Assembly (NCBI RefSeq): GCF_002915575.1
Contig: NZ_PQGD01000015.1
Coordinates: 62,001-126,000, forward strand
Length of the DNA stretch: 64,000 bases
Direction of reading: 5' to 3'
Origin: Superficieibacter electus
Lineage (GTDB): Bacteria; Pseudomonadota; Gammaproteobacteria; Enterobacterales; Enterobacteriaceae
Part shown: one piece after another, positions 44,708-53,678 of the stretch
How the letters are laid out: every line of letters starts with the position of its first letter
Position numbering within the stretch: position 1 is the stretch's first letter
Translations under genes and position numbers: made by a program
Notes under the pieces: generated by a model
Database searches by the model: none
Told to the model about the DNA's origin: nothing
What the model saw: only the letters and a program-made list of their open reading frames with translations

Positions 44708-44723
44708 GCTTTACGGAGTATTT

Positions 44724-45689
44724 ATGAGCTGGCACGCTGCTTTATTTACCTGCCAATCTGAAAAACTTTATCAGGTTTATCAACCATTACATATCAATGA
44801 AATTAACGCACGTTGTAACCTGTATCCTGTCCCGATCACACCAGAAAATATCGAAGCTGCATTGCCCGCACTGAAAGATCTGCAAGTCATATTTACTACA
44901 TGGGGAATGTTTCCGCTTACTGAAACACAACTTGATATGCTGCCTGCCCTGAAAGTTGTGTTTTATGCCGCAGGCGCAACGGACTACTTTTCCGCGCCGT
45001 TATTAGCCAGAAAAATAAAAGTAGTCAGCGCCTGGCAGGCAAATGCAATTCCGGTGGCAGAATTTTGCCTGGCGCAAATACTATTGGGTTGCAAAGGATA
45101 TTTTCGTAATCAGCGGGAATATACCGATCCCTCGTTATTTTCATCGCTGGCGAATCATCATCCAGCGCCAGGAAACTATCAAGAGCGTGTAGCATTAATT
45201 GGTGCCGGAGCAATATCTCAGGCGTTGCAGCGTTTGCTCCAGCCTTTTTATCTGGACGTTATTGTCATTCCTTCACGCGAGGAAAAACGCACTCTCTCTT
45301 TGGAGCAGGCTTTTGCCAGCGCTTACGTGATCAGTAATCATCTACCCGATCGTCCGGATAATATCGGCATTCTTAACGGAAATTTGTTTCGTCGAATGCG
45401 GTCAGGCGCAGTTTTCATAAATACCGGCAGAGGGCGTCAGGTGAATGAAGAGGAACTTATTGAGGTTCTGCTGGAGCGTCCGGATCTCACGGCCTTGCTG
45501 GATGTCACCAAACCGGAACCACCAGCGGCAGAGTCACTACTTTATACATTACCCAATGTGCAGCTTACCAGCCATATCGCTGGCGCACTTAATAATGAAA
45601 CTCGTCGGCTTGCGAATTGCGTACTGGATGAATTTCAACGCTGGTTAAGCGGAAAACCATTACTGTATGATATTTCTGCCAGAATGTGA
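44724..45689 (+). CDS. D-2-hydroxyacid dehydrogenase family protein
   Basis: 321-residue NAD(P)-dependent enzyme of the D-isomer-specific 2-hydroxyacid dehydrogenase family. The nucleotide loop is ALIGAGAISQALQRLL near residue 158. The catalytic triad is complete: Arg in INTGRGRQVNEEE, Glu in DVTKPEPPA and His in LTSHIAGALN near 285. CGGAG precedes the ATG. It is last in the PTS/GH88 operon and may reduce a keto acid formed from the unsaturated uronic acid released by GH88; that is inference, as no kduI/kduD genes are nearby. Confidence 0.85.
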   Translation: MSWHAALFTCQSEKLYQVYQPLHINEINARCNLYPVPITPENIEAALPALKDLQVIFTTWGMFPLTETQLDMLPALKVVFYAAGATDYFSAPLLARKIKVVSAWQANAIPVAEFCLAQILLGCKGYFRNQREYTDPSLFSSLANHHPAPGNYQERVALIGAGAISQALQRLLQPFYLDVIVIPSREEKRTLSLEQAFASAYVISNHLPDRPDNIGILNGNLFRRMRSGAVFINTGRGRQVNEEELIEVLLERPDLTALLDVTKPEPPAAESLLYTLPNVQLTSHIAGALNNETRRLANCVLDEFQRWLSGKPLLYDISARM

Positions 45690-45753
45690 TGATTATCGCA
45701 ATTAGTGTTTACGCTGATGCTAAAAGAAAGATAAAAATGGCTAAAACGATAGC

Positions 45754-45759
45754 AGTGTC
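45754..45759. promoter_or_regulatory. half site upstream of the porin sigma-54 promoter
   Basis: AGTGTC in the context AGTGTCTAATGAATTTATTA, which matches AGTGTCTAATCAATTTATTA at 38002 in 19 of 20 bases. It lies 56 bp before the -24 element at 45815. Confidence 0.7.
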
Positions 45760-45814
45760 TAATGAATTTATTACCCTTAAGTTTAACCGCATGTAATTTA
45801 AGCACTTTATTTTT

Positions 45815-45830
45815 TGGCACATCTTTTGCA
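45815..45830 (+). promoter_or_regulatory. sigma-54 (-24/-12) promoter of the porin gene
   Basis: TGGCACATCTTTTGCA is a full match to TGGCAC-N5-TTGCW, 71 bp before the porin start codon. Confidence 0.9.
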
Positions 45831-45900
45831 ATTTTATATGACCTGGCGTTTCTTTGAAAAAAATACTGCAAAGAACGCATTACATCTCAAGGGAATAAAA

Positions 45901-46599
45901 ATGAAAAAATTACATGCAATGATTATTGGCTTACCACTGTCCTGTTTTACTCTGAATGCTATGGCTGCGGCAACCTGGATTGATAATCGATACGCACATA
46001 CTACGGCTGCTGAAAAAAATCAGTATAAAATTGGTTTGGGACACATATTTGATAATGGCGCTGGCGTTCTTGCTTCTGCCATGTATGATTTAGGGCAGGA
46101 TTTTGACCAAATGAAAAGCTCTTTCCAGGAGTTTGAAGGCTGGTATCCCTTCCCCTTAGATGATAAATGGACCCTGACGCCCGGCGGATTAACCGATATT
46201 GATAGTAACGGGACCAAACTGGCACCTTATTTGACGCTGGATTATAAAATTAATAAAGCATTAAGTTTTAGCGGTCGTTATCGTTATAACCATATGACGC
46301 ATAAAGAACGCGATTACAATGGATATATGGATTATAACGACAGCCATCAATTTGATCTGTATCTTAATTATCAGGCCAGCGAAAAATTGTGGTTGCAACT
46401 TAATCCGGAATTTTTCGTGAACACGAATGATTTTAATGCCTCGAACGGGCAGAAAACGCACTGGGAACCGAGTATTGTCGCCCGTTATCGTGTCGATAAA
46501 CACTGGTTGCCTTATGCAGAAGTCGCCTGGCTCGATCAGGATCAAAATCACGACGACCAGGTGCGCTTCCGGCTGGGTATCCGTTACTATCTTGAGTAA
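45901..46599 (+). CDS. KdgM/NanC-family outer-membrane oligosaccharide channel
   Basis: 232-residue precursor: a signal peptide cleaved after AMA near residue 22, then a 12-strand-type beta barrel with alternating aromatic and polar residues, ending IRYYLE. The family takes up acidic oligosaccharides: KdgM oligogalacturonates, NanC sialic acid. Conserved features include RYRYNHMTHKERDYNGYMDYN near residue 125. The start at MKKLHAM is fixed by the signal peptide and an AAGGGAA element. With its own sigma-54 promoter, it supplies outer-membrane entry for the uronide that the Man-type PTS and GH88 enzyme process. Confidence 0.9.
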   Translation: MKKLHAMIIGLPLSCFTLNAMAAATWIDNRYAHTTAAEKNQYKIGLGHIFDNGAGVLASAMYDLGQDFDQMKSSFQEFEGWYPFPLDDKWTLTPGGLTDIDSNGTKLAPYLTLDYKINKALSFSGRYRYNHMTHKERDYNGYMDYNDSHQFDLYLNYQASEKLWLQLNPEFFVNTNDFNASNGQKTHWEPSIVARYRVDKHWLPYAEVAWLDQDQNHDDQVRFRLGIRYYLE

Positions 46600-46611
46600 G
46601 GTAACAACGGG

Positions 46612-46634
46612 AAGGGGCAGCCTGACTGCCCCTT
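46612..46634. terminator. terminator between convergent porin and GH43 genes
   Basis: AAGGGGCAG and CTGCCCCTT form a perfect 9-bp stem with a CCTGA loop, 12 bp after the porin stop and next to the GH43 stop. The T run is short in both directions. Confidence 0.7.
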
Positions 46635-46637
46635 GTA

Positions 46638-48149
46638 CTACTGCTGCGTCACGACAAATCTGGAAAACGTGACCTTACCGGTATGTTCTTCATGTTGTCC
46701 ACGTGCGTAAATTCCCATCCGTGCGCCGATCCATTTCCCTGCGCTGGCAGAAAATGGGGGCGTAACACTCTGCCAGCTATCGCCGGATAGTCGGTACCGG
46801 AAAGAAACAAGGCCATCGTAACTAACGCAATATCCCAGCTCGATGTGGGCTATATCGTTAAGTTCCCTGACCGGCAGGACAGCCTCATTAATCGCCCCTC
46901 GATCGTCCATCCATCCATGACGAAAACAAAGCGTTATCCCGGTGTCAGTCAGCATTACGCATAAGGCAGCAAAACGCTGACCATAGATCGCAATTCCCCC
47001 TTCATCGCCTTGCTGGTAGAACACAGGCTGTACAACAACACGGGCACTAAAACGTTCAGCGGGAAATTTTTGCAACAGCAACTGGGGTAAATAATAAAGG
47101 CTAAGATCGGCGGGCGTTGGTATACAACGCAAAGACAGCCCCACGGGGCCTGAAGCAAGCCAGTTATCTTGCGGGTTCGCCTGCCACTGCCACTGTAGCC
47201 CGGGCTTGCCCCCGGCAAAATCATCACTATCCTGTAACACGCAAGGCGAAGGGGCTAAAGCGGGTAGCCGGTACGTCTGCACCGGCTGCCCCTTACCATT
47301 TTCATCCAGCGGCTTGCCAATATGTGGCCAGCCGTCATTTGCCCAGCGCAGCGGCTGGAGATGGATAATGCGGCCATATACTCCTTTATCCTGAAAATGG
47401 ATGAATCCGTTTTCACCGTTCGGCAGCTCAACCCATGCGCCCTGATGTGGACCATTGACGGGCGTTGCCCCCTGGTGCAGAACATCACGAAACGCCCAGG
47501 GACCGTACAGCGATGTTGCCCGGAATACCGTTTGCCAGCCGCGCTTAACCCCACCTGCCGGAGCGAAAATCCAGTATTCGCCGTTGCGCTTATACAGTTT
47601 CGGGCCTTCCAGCGTCGGGTGTGAAGGCGTACCGTCGAAAATAATACGTTCATTATCCAGCAGACGAGAGGCGTCCGGCATCATTTCGACCAGTTGCAGC
47701 TTATTTTTAATCCCGCTGCGGCTGAAAGCAAACGCATGGATCAACCACGCTCTGCCGTCATCATCCCAGAAGGGACAAGGATCTATCCATCCCGGCTCTG
47801 CTTTCAGGCAACGCGGTTCGCTCCACTTACCCAGCGGATCACGCGCATGCGTCACAAAAATACCGGTATCAGGCAGGCTGTAAAATACCCAAAATTGATC
47901 GTTATGAAAGCGGATTGACGGTGCCCAGACCCCTTTTCCCGGCTGCACGGAATCGTATTCCGGCGAGGGGAGAGCGGTAATAATGTGATTCACTATTTTC
48001 CAGTGGATGAGGTCGCGGGAGTGAAGCAGTGGCAGACCCGGAAGTTGATGAAAACTGGACGACACCAGCCAGAAATCCTTCCCGGTACGTATGACATCCG
48101 GGTCAGCATAATCCGCATGAATGATTGGATTTTGGTAGAGCAATGACAT
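46638..48149 (-). CDS. GH43-family glycosidase
   Basis: 503-residue glycoside hydrolase of family GH43 (beta-xylosidase/alpha-arabinofuranosidase type). The catalytic base Asp fits HADYADPDVIRTG near residue 14, the transition-state Asp fits WIDPCPFWDDDGRAWL near 128, and the acid Glu fits HPTLEGPKLYKRNGEYW near 185. An N-terminal five-blade propeller and a C-terminal beta-sandwich (about 320-500) are expected. There is no signal peptide. The start at MSLLYQNP leaves room for the sigma-54 promoter upstream. It would trim pentose residues from the imported oligosaccharide. Confidence 0.92.
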   Translation of the reverse strand: MSLLYQNPIIHADYADPDVIRTGKDFWLVSSSFHQLPGLPLLHSRDLIHWKIVNHIITALPSPEYDSVQPGKGVWAPSIRFHNDQFWVFYSLPDTGIFVTHARDPLGKWSEPRCLKAEPGWIDPCPFWDDDGRAWLIHAFAFSRSGIKNKLQLVEMMPDASRLLDNERIIFDGTPSHPTLEGPKLYKRNGEYWIFAPAGGVKRGWQTVFRATSLYGPWAFRDVLHQGATPVNGPHQGAWVELPNGENGFIHFQDKGVYGRIIHLQPLRWANDGWPHIGKPLDENGKGQPVQTYRLPALAPSPCVLQDSDDFAGGKPGLQWQWQANPQDNWLASGPVGLSLRCIPTPADLSLYYLPQLLLQKFPAERFSARVVVQPVFYQQGDEGGIAIYGQRFAALCVMLTDTGITLCFRHGWMDDRGAINEAVLPVRELNDIAHIELGYCVSYDGLVSFRYRLSGDSWQSVTPPFSASAGKWIGARMGIYARGQHEEHTGKVTFSRFVVTQQ

Positions 48150-48185
48150 AGTGCAGAGCCTTTGGTTATTGACTAAACATATCAA

Positions 48186-48201
48186 TGCAATACCTGGTCC
48201 A
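48186..48201 (-). promoter_or_regulatory. sigma-54 (-24/-12) promoter of the GH43 gene
   Basis: On the minus strand TGGACCAGGTATTGCA keeps the GG at -24 and GC at -12 with correct spacing, with two mismatches in the -24 block. It lies 36 bp before the GH43 start codon. Confidence 0.75.
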
Positions 48202-48244
48202 CCTCTATAAATAGCTTTATTAACAGTTTGTTATGATAACTACC

Positions 48245-48270
48245 AGACACAAATAAAAATTTTAGACGCT
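48245..48270. promoter_or_regulatory. half sites upstream of the GH43 sigma-54 promoter
   Basis: On the minus strand AGCGTC, an AT-rich spacer of 14 bases, then GTGTCT. This is the same half-site pair and nearly the same spacing as at 38002-38026, 44-70 bp upstream of the -24 element. Confidence 0.65.
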
Positions 48271-48380
48271 AATTCAGGTTCCCCGGGAAACAGAGTTGAG
48301 TCAGGTATAAATATTATTCAGGGCTAAGACTACCACTATTTTCGGTAAGCTCAGCCCTGACCCGCGGTCATCCGCAATCG

Positions 48381-50687
48381 CTACATCCCATAACGCTCCG
48401 CAATGGCGCGATGCTTGTCTTCATTTGCGCCAGCGGCCCGCGCCAGTCCCCACCAGCACAGGGGATGTTCCCAGTCTGCGGTTAAACGGTCGAGAGTTTT
48501 ATCGATATCTACTTTCGCCACCGACTGCGGCACGCTGATGACAAAATAGAAGCCCGGCAGCGGCTCTGCATCTTCACTCTGCCGGCTATCCGTTAGCGTG
48601 TAATCTTCCGGGCTATTACTCCAGTAATGCCACTGCAATTCATTTAATGCCTCGCGGAACGCGGTGTACTGTGCTTCCTCTGGCATAACGCCATCGCAGA
48701 ACCAGGACTCACCATAGGTGGTGGGGATTATTGTCCTTAACACATTGTAAAGCGGCATGAAATTCTTCCGCTCTTCCTCATCTTCCGGTGGTCTGTTCAG
48801 GAGTTCAGCGTCAAACACCACGATTTCGTCAACATGCTGTGGAAGATCGGTGCGGTAAGCAGGTTCAATGACTCGGGCGGTTACCGGCCCGATGCGCTGG
48901 GCATAATAGTAACGGCTCTCATAGTTTTCACGGTAATGCAGGCGGATAATGCCCAGATTATCATCAATAAATCCTTCGCCTTCGGTGAGCGGCATATCAA
49001 GCTCTGCCGCCGTTTGGCGGACGATATCCCAGCGCTGCAACGTACTGGCGGCGGCCATGATATCCCATTGGGTGTTGCGGGTATCCTGCTCACGCCGGGC
49101 CTGTAAGGCCAGAAGCTGTTGTAAATACTCAAGCTGCCGGTCAAACGCTGACTGCTTTTGTGCTGCCCAGGCATTTAATTGATACACGCCCGGCCATTCG
49201 CGGGCAAGCTCATGCTGGAGTAATTGCTGGCCCAGTGCTTCCAGTCCAGCCCAGTCGCCTTGTTGATTGAGTACCCGGGAACGGAACCATAACGCCATAT
49301 GTTCTACGCCAGCGTCTTCATAGCGACGCGCCAGCTGTTCAATCGCCTCAACATCACCCTTAGCGACCAGCAAATCAAGCAACTGGAAGCACAACGCTTC
49401 GTCATCCTGTAAATGCCGCTCAACATAATGATGCAGAACCTCAATCGCTTCATCCCTGGCATAACAGGCGTTCAGGGCGTCAGCCAGTTTACCGGCCAGT
49501 TCCGCATTATCAGGTTCTTGCAGGAATGCACGTCGATAGGTTTCGACATCTTTTTCCGGATCGGCGGGCACTTCTTCAGCACTATTTTCCATGGCGGTGA
49601 CCGGAGGGCTGGCAAGCAATTCGGCTTCCTTCGCCGCAATTTTTTCGCTGAGTTCAAGGAATTCAACATCCACACCCAGCAAGGCGCGTAATTTGGGAAT
49701 GTGCCGCTGCGCCAGTTTCAACGCTGATTTTGCTATCCAGACGGACTCACGCGCCAGCGCCAGCGTGATTTGCAGCTTAGCCAGTTCGACGACCTTGCGA
49801 TGCGCGCCAACCTGCGAGCGTTGTTCCAGTATTTGCTGAATCACTCTCGCCAGTTGCCAGGTATTGCGATCGGGATGACGCGGCAGTAATACGCCAATAA
49901 TATCAAGCCACTGATCCCAGCCGTATGGCGTAATATCCGACAATGAAGGAAGCTGCTCCCAGACCTCATCGTCTTGTCCCGAGAGCGCCAGAATATACAG
50001 TTTCTTTAAGAGATAGCTGACGCGATCGCGCGCCCAGTAATCATTTTCTTCGCCAAGTTCTTCAACCAGGGCTTTTGCTTCATCGTAACGCTGTAGCGCA
50101 ATCAGTATATCAATCCGCGTCGCTAATAACGGCTCAACATTTTCCTCTCCGGATGCACGAACGGCGGCAATTTGTTTATCCAGATACGCCAGCGCCTGCT
50201 CATTTTTTTGCGTATCCATTAATGCGCTGGCGTATTCGGTGGATAAACATTGAAAGCAGCTCCAGGTCGGGTCGATGCGGCCCATCGTCTCCTCGCAAAC
50301 CGCCATACGTTCCGCCGCCCACCCCGGGCCATCAATGTTTTCATAACAGGCGGACAGATCCTGGGTCACGCATACCGATTGTGGGCAGCCCACGGCGTCT
50401 TCGCGATGCGCTTTTTCGAATAATGCAACGACATCCGGCAACACCTTTTCACCTTCACTATAGTTCGTCAGGCGATGACGTAGCTCCCAGTGGCCAATAA
50501 ATATCTCCAGCCAGGGGTTTTTCGCAGTCTGATTAAGCGCCTTCACTTCCGGCAATAATGCGTCGGCTTTCTCCATTTGCAGGTGCAGTACGCTATCGGA
50601 GAAATCTTCAATCAGCTGGGGAATATACCCTTGTCCGGCATCGCTCAATTCTTTACTGTATTTGTTGTACCATTCCCATGTATCCAT
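48381..50687 (-). CDS. large helical TPR-like protein, function unknown
   Basis: 768 residues with a continuous pattern of amphipathic helices, as in tetratricopeptide/SEL1-like repeats (for example ERMAVCEETMGRIDPTWSCF and KLADALNACYARDEAIEVLHHY). No signal peptide or membrane segment. The C-terminal 200 residues look globular (YRENYESRYYYAQRIGP, then VFDAELLNRPPEDEEERKNF). A GGAG site precedes the ATG, which lies 2 bases after the stop of the Hsp90-like gene. The tight pairing suggests a client or co-chaperone role. I do not recognise the family. Confidence 0.75.
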   Translation of the reverse strand: MDTWEWYNKYSKELSDAGQGYIPQLIEDFSDSVLHLQMEKADALLPEVKALNQTAKNPWLEIFIGHWELRHRLTNYSEGEKVLPDVVALFEKAHREDAVGCPQSVCVTQDLSACYENIDGPGWAAERMAVCEETMGRIDPTWSCFQCLSTEYASALMDTQKNEQALAYLDKQIAAVRASGEENVEPLLATRIDILIALQRYDEAKALVEELGEENDYWARDRVSYLLKKLYILALSGQDDEVWEQLPSLSDITPYGWDQWLDIIGVLLPRHPDRNTWQLARVIQQILEQRSQVGAHRKVVELAKLQITLALARESVWIAKSALKLAQRHIPKLRALLGVDVEFLELSEKIAAKEAELLASPPVTAMENSAEEVPADPEKDVETYRRAFLQEPDNAELAGKLADALNACYARDEAIEVLHHYVERHLQDDEALCFQLLDLLVAKGDVEAIEQLARRYEDAGVEHMALWFRSRVLNQQGDWAGLEALGQQLLQHELAREWPGVYQLNAWAAQKQSAFDRQLEYLQQLLALQARREQDTRNTQWDIMAAASTLQRWDIVRQTAAELDMPLTEGEGFIDDNLGIIRLHYRENYESRYYYAQRIGPVTARVIEPAYRTDLPQHVDEIVVFDAELLNRPPEDEEERKNFMPLYNVLRTIIPTTYGESWFCDGVMPEEAQYTAFREALNELQWHYWSNSPEDYTLTDSRQSEDAEPLPGFYFVISVPQSVAKVDIDKTLDRLTADWEHPLCWWGLARAAGANEDKHRAIAERYGM

Positions 50688-50689
50688 TT

Positions 50690-52540
50690 TTATTCTCCGT
50701 TATTAATTAATGTGGGTATTACCTGAGTAAAATCGTCGAGAGCCTGGTGGAGATCCCACTGCTGATGCTTATTACCGCCAGCACAAAGTATGACCTTCAA
50801 TGACTTTAATACTTTTAACGCTGCAATCGGTTGGCGCTGATGCTGCAATGCAGCGACGAGTTGCATAACGCAGGGGTTATTTAAATTAAGGTACAGGCTC
50901 GACGTTTTGGTTTGTTTGATTTGCGACGTAAACTGCCGCGCAAGCATTAATGCTGCGGTGCTCATGCGCTTATCGGCATCATCCTGCTCAAGGATTTGTT
51001 TGAGTTCCGCCTCCCGATCCAGTGTCACTACTAACGGCAGCACGGCAGGTTCAAAGCGGGAAATGATAAGCTGCTCGCCATCGCAGAGATGCGTTTCCAG
51101 ATAAGTAACCTGTTCGTCGGGTAAATCAGCAAGGCTAAAAAGCTGTTCATTGCCCGTACGCGTTCCCACCTCTATGATCCGACAGTGGTAAGTTGATGCC
51201 CAGCGACGCAGAAAAGGCACAACCGCATAGCGATCGCCTCTGGCAACAGGACGCTGCAATATATGAAATAGCATCTCCTCAAAGCCGCCGTCCTGGCTTA
51301 ACAGGATATTGATGCTGTTATTCACCCTTAAGTCTTTAGCCAGCAGTGCACCTTTGGACGTGGGTACCTGTAGCCTGTCTTTCAGCAAGTCGAACAGACG
51401 GTCGTCACACAACGCGGCTCCCAACAATGCCTCATTATGGCGTAACAGTACACGCCGCCAGAGTTCCGGCTGGTTTTGTGCTAAATCAGATAACCCGGCA
51501 ATGAGCGACTCGGTTAATGCGTCCCGCACGGCATGCCAGATTTCATCTCGTTGCAGATCTTCACGGCTTGCTGTTGGCGTCAGGGTTGATGATTCAATCA
51601 CTCCGCCAATAAAACCCGCCCAGGGAGGCAGCAACTCGCGCGCTTCGTCATCCAGCAACATACCTCGTAAAAAAAGTGATAAATTGCGGTTATCGCTGGT
51701 GCCATAGGTCGCACCGTCCTGAATCCACAGAATCCCTACCGCATCGCTTGAACCCAGAGGCGTCACTGGCATGGTACAAATGGGTTCAAAAGACGATTCA
51801 AATTGCGCCGCAAAGGCCAGATTTTTACGCTGTACCAGTGCCCGGTGTAGCGTTACGCCTTCCGGTGCAGCGTCGCGCCAGGGCGGCAGGAGTTTATTGA
51901 CGGGTTCAGACGCATCGCCGACATAGACCGGTTCGTGAAGCAGGATGCAGTAACGTGAGAGCACGCGTTCCAGCAGCGTATTACTGGCAAGGTGGCTATA
52001 TTCATCTTTCAGCTTGAGTATCACCCGGGTACCCGGCGCGGTGGCCTCGCAGGGGGTGACGGAATAACGCTGCCCGTCAGTGGAATGGTATTTCCAGCCC
52101 TGCTCAGGCGTTTGCCACGAGGTCGTTATTACGCTGACGTCTTTCGCCAGCACAAAGGCGGATAAAAAACCGAGGCCAAACATGCCGATTAACCCGGTAT
52201 CATCATCCTGCTGACGCAGCATACGCGTATAGCCTACGCCAACCGTAGCTAAAAAACCGTGAATTTCACTTTCGGTTAACCCGGCTCCGGTGTCAGAGAT
52301 GGTAATGATAGAGTGCGCGACATCCGCCGTAACGCGGATCTGATTATCCTGCGGCGCGTTCGGCTGCTCTATACGCCTGCGGACGATGGCATCGTGCCCG
52401 TTCTGAACCAGCTCACGCACGGCAACAATGGGCGTAGAATAAAGATGTTTACTTAATACTTCTATCAAGCCGTTTAGGTTAACTTCCGTAGAAAAACAAT
52501 CACTTCCTGGTTGCAACGCTCTCATTTCTTCAACACCCAT
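50690..52540 (-). CDS. Hsp90 (HtpG)-family ATPase
   Basis: 616-residue GHKL ATPase that is clearly Hsp90-like but distinct from the usual HtpG. The N-terminal ATP pocket is complete: the E-x-x-x-N box in VAVRELVQNGHDAIVRRR near residue 40, ISDTGAGLTESE near 85, and the lid GMFGLGFLSAFVLA near 120. Middle and C-terminal parts are diverged. The start at MGVEEMRAL follows GAGGGAG closely; an upstream ATG at 52573 adds 11 residues but has no visible ribosome site, so either is possible. Co-oriented with and 2 bp from the TPR-like gene. Confidence 0.85.
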   Translation of the reverse strand: MGVEEMRALQPGSDCFSTEVNLNGLIEVLSKHLYSTPIVAVRELVQNGHDAIVRRRIEQPNAPQDNQIRVTADVAHSIITISDTGAGLTESEIHGFLATVGVGYTRMLRQQDDDTGLIGMFGLGFLSAFVLAKDVSVITTSWQTPEQGWKYHSTDGQRYSVTPCEATAPGTRVILKLKDEYSHLASNTLLERVLSRYCILLHEPVYVGDASEPVNKLLPPWRDAAPEGVTLHRALVQRKNLAFAAQFESSFEPICTMPVTPLGSSDAVGILWIQDGATYGTSDNRNLSLFLRGMLLDDEARELLPPWAGFIGGVIESSTLTPTASREDLQRDEIWHAVRDALTESLIAGLSDLAQNQPELWRRVLLRHNEALLGAALCDDRLFDLLKDRLQVPTSKGALLAKDLRVNNSINILLSQDGGFEEMLFHILQRPVARGDRYAVVPFLRRWASTYHCRIIEVGTRTGNEQLFSLADLPDEQVTYLETHLCDGEQLIISRFEPAVLPLVVTLDREAELKQILEQDDADKRMSTAALMLARQFTSQIKQTKTSSLYLNLNNPCVMQLVAALQHQRQPIAALKVLKSLKVILCAGGNKHQQWDLHQALDDFTQVIPTLINNGE

Positions 52541-52666
52541 GCTCCCTCTCTCGCTATTGAAAAATAGCGTCATGGTTCATTTTGTAATTTGTATTGTTTA
52601 CATAATATTGCTGAATAGCTCTGAGTGTAGATACTCCTGGTTATAGGCATTGACATCAAAAACTCA

Positions 52667-52693
52667 CGATATAAATATATATTTATCATATCG
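52667..52693. promoter_or_regulatory. AT-rich palindrome upstream of the Hsp90-like gene
   Basis: CGATAT...ATATCG bracket the palindrome AAATATATATTT. It lies about 95-155 bp before the Hsp90-like gene and could be an operator or an unwinding region. A weak call. Confidence 0.35.
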
Positions 52694-52865
52694 AATCAGT
52701 CGCAATGGAAATAATTCAGAATAGCTACAAGTAGTATGAGATTATGAAGTAGACTTTTGTAAAAGCAAATACTTAGCGTTATAAAGGTCTGATATCGTAT
52801 TCAGTAGTATGCAGTGAGCAAAAGCTGGCAGCCATAGCCCTTTATGAGAAGGTTGCATAGAATAT

Positions 52866-53678
52866 TCACCCAACGATCAGTCGCTGCGGATGCGTATAAA
52901 TCGTCGCCCTACCCGGCTTGCAAAACCCGACCAGCGTCAGATTACAACGTTCCGCCACCTCTACTGCCAGCGTCGTGGCTGCCGACACGGCAAACAGGAT
53001 CTCCACACCGCACATTGCTGACTTTTGTACCATTTCATAGCTGGCGCGGCTGGACACCAGCACCGCGCCCTGCTGCCAGGCATTCCCTTCAGTCGCGCGG
53101 CGGCCAAGCAGTTTATCCAGCGCCACATGACGACCTACGTCTTCATGTCCCCCCGCCAGCTCGCCGGAAGGAAGCATCCAGGCGGCGGCATGGGTACAGC
53201 CTGTCAGCTGGCCGATGGGCTGGAAGTTGCGCAGTTGCGCCAGCCCACGATCGAGATCGGTCAGGGAAAACGTCTGCGTAAAGGATAAAGGCGCGACGGG
53301 CTTGCCGATATCGTTAAGCTGTTCAACGCCGCAAACCCCGCAACCGGTGCGTCCAGCCAGCGCGCGACGGCGTTCTTTTAGACCCATAAAACGGCGGCTG
53401 GACAGCTCAATTTGCACTTCCAGGCCATTGCATGCCTGCACCACGTCCAGCCCAAAGATTTCGCTTTGGTTTTCTATAATCCCTTCGGATAACGAAAAAC
53501 CGACGGCAAAGTGCTCAAGATCCTTCGGAGAGGCCATCATCACCACATGCGAGATGCCGTTATAAACCAGGGCAACCGGAACCTCTTCTGCCAGACTATC
53601 CGGTACAGCAACGCGCGTATTGTCACGAGACCAGATAAGGCGAGAAGCCGCACCGGCGGTAAGAAGAGGCTGGGACAT
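52866..53678 (-). CDS. fdhD: formate dehydrogenase accessory sulfurtransferase FdhD
   Basis: Transfers sulfur from IscS to the molybdenum cofactor of formate dehydrogenases, without which FdoG is inactive. The 270 residues show the family core [19 protein letters not shown], the Cys motif [13 protein letters not shown] near residue 112 that carries sulfur, and [19 protein letters not shown] near 207. The start at MSQPLL follows AGGA. It is divergent from fdoGHI across a region with an FNR-like site. The N-terminal 30 residues diverge from the E. coli and Salmonella versions I recall. Confidence 0.95.
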   Translation of the reverse strand: MSQPLLTAGAASRLIWSRDNTRVAVPDSLAEEVPVALVYNGISHVVMMASPKDLEHFAVGFSLSEGIIENQSEIFGLDVVQACNGLEVQIELSSRRFMGLKERRRALAGRTGCGVCGVEQLNDIGKPVAPLSFTQTFSLTDLDRGLAQLRNFQPIGQLTGCTHAAAWMLPSGELAGGHEDVGRHVALDKLLGRRATEGNAWQQGAVLVSSRASYEMVQKSAMCGVEILFAVSAATTLAVEVAERCNLTLVGFCKPGRATIYTHPQRLIVG

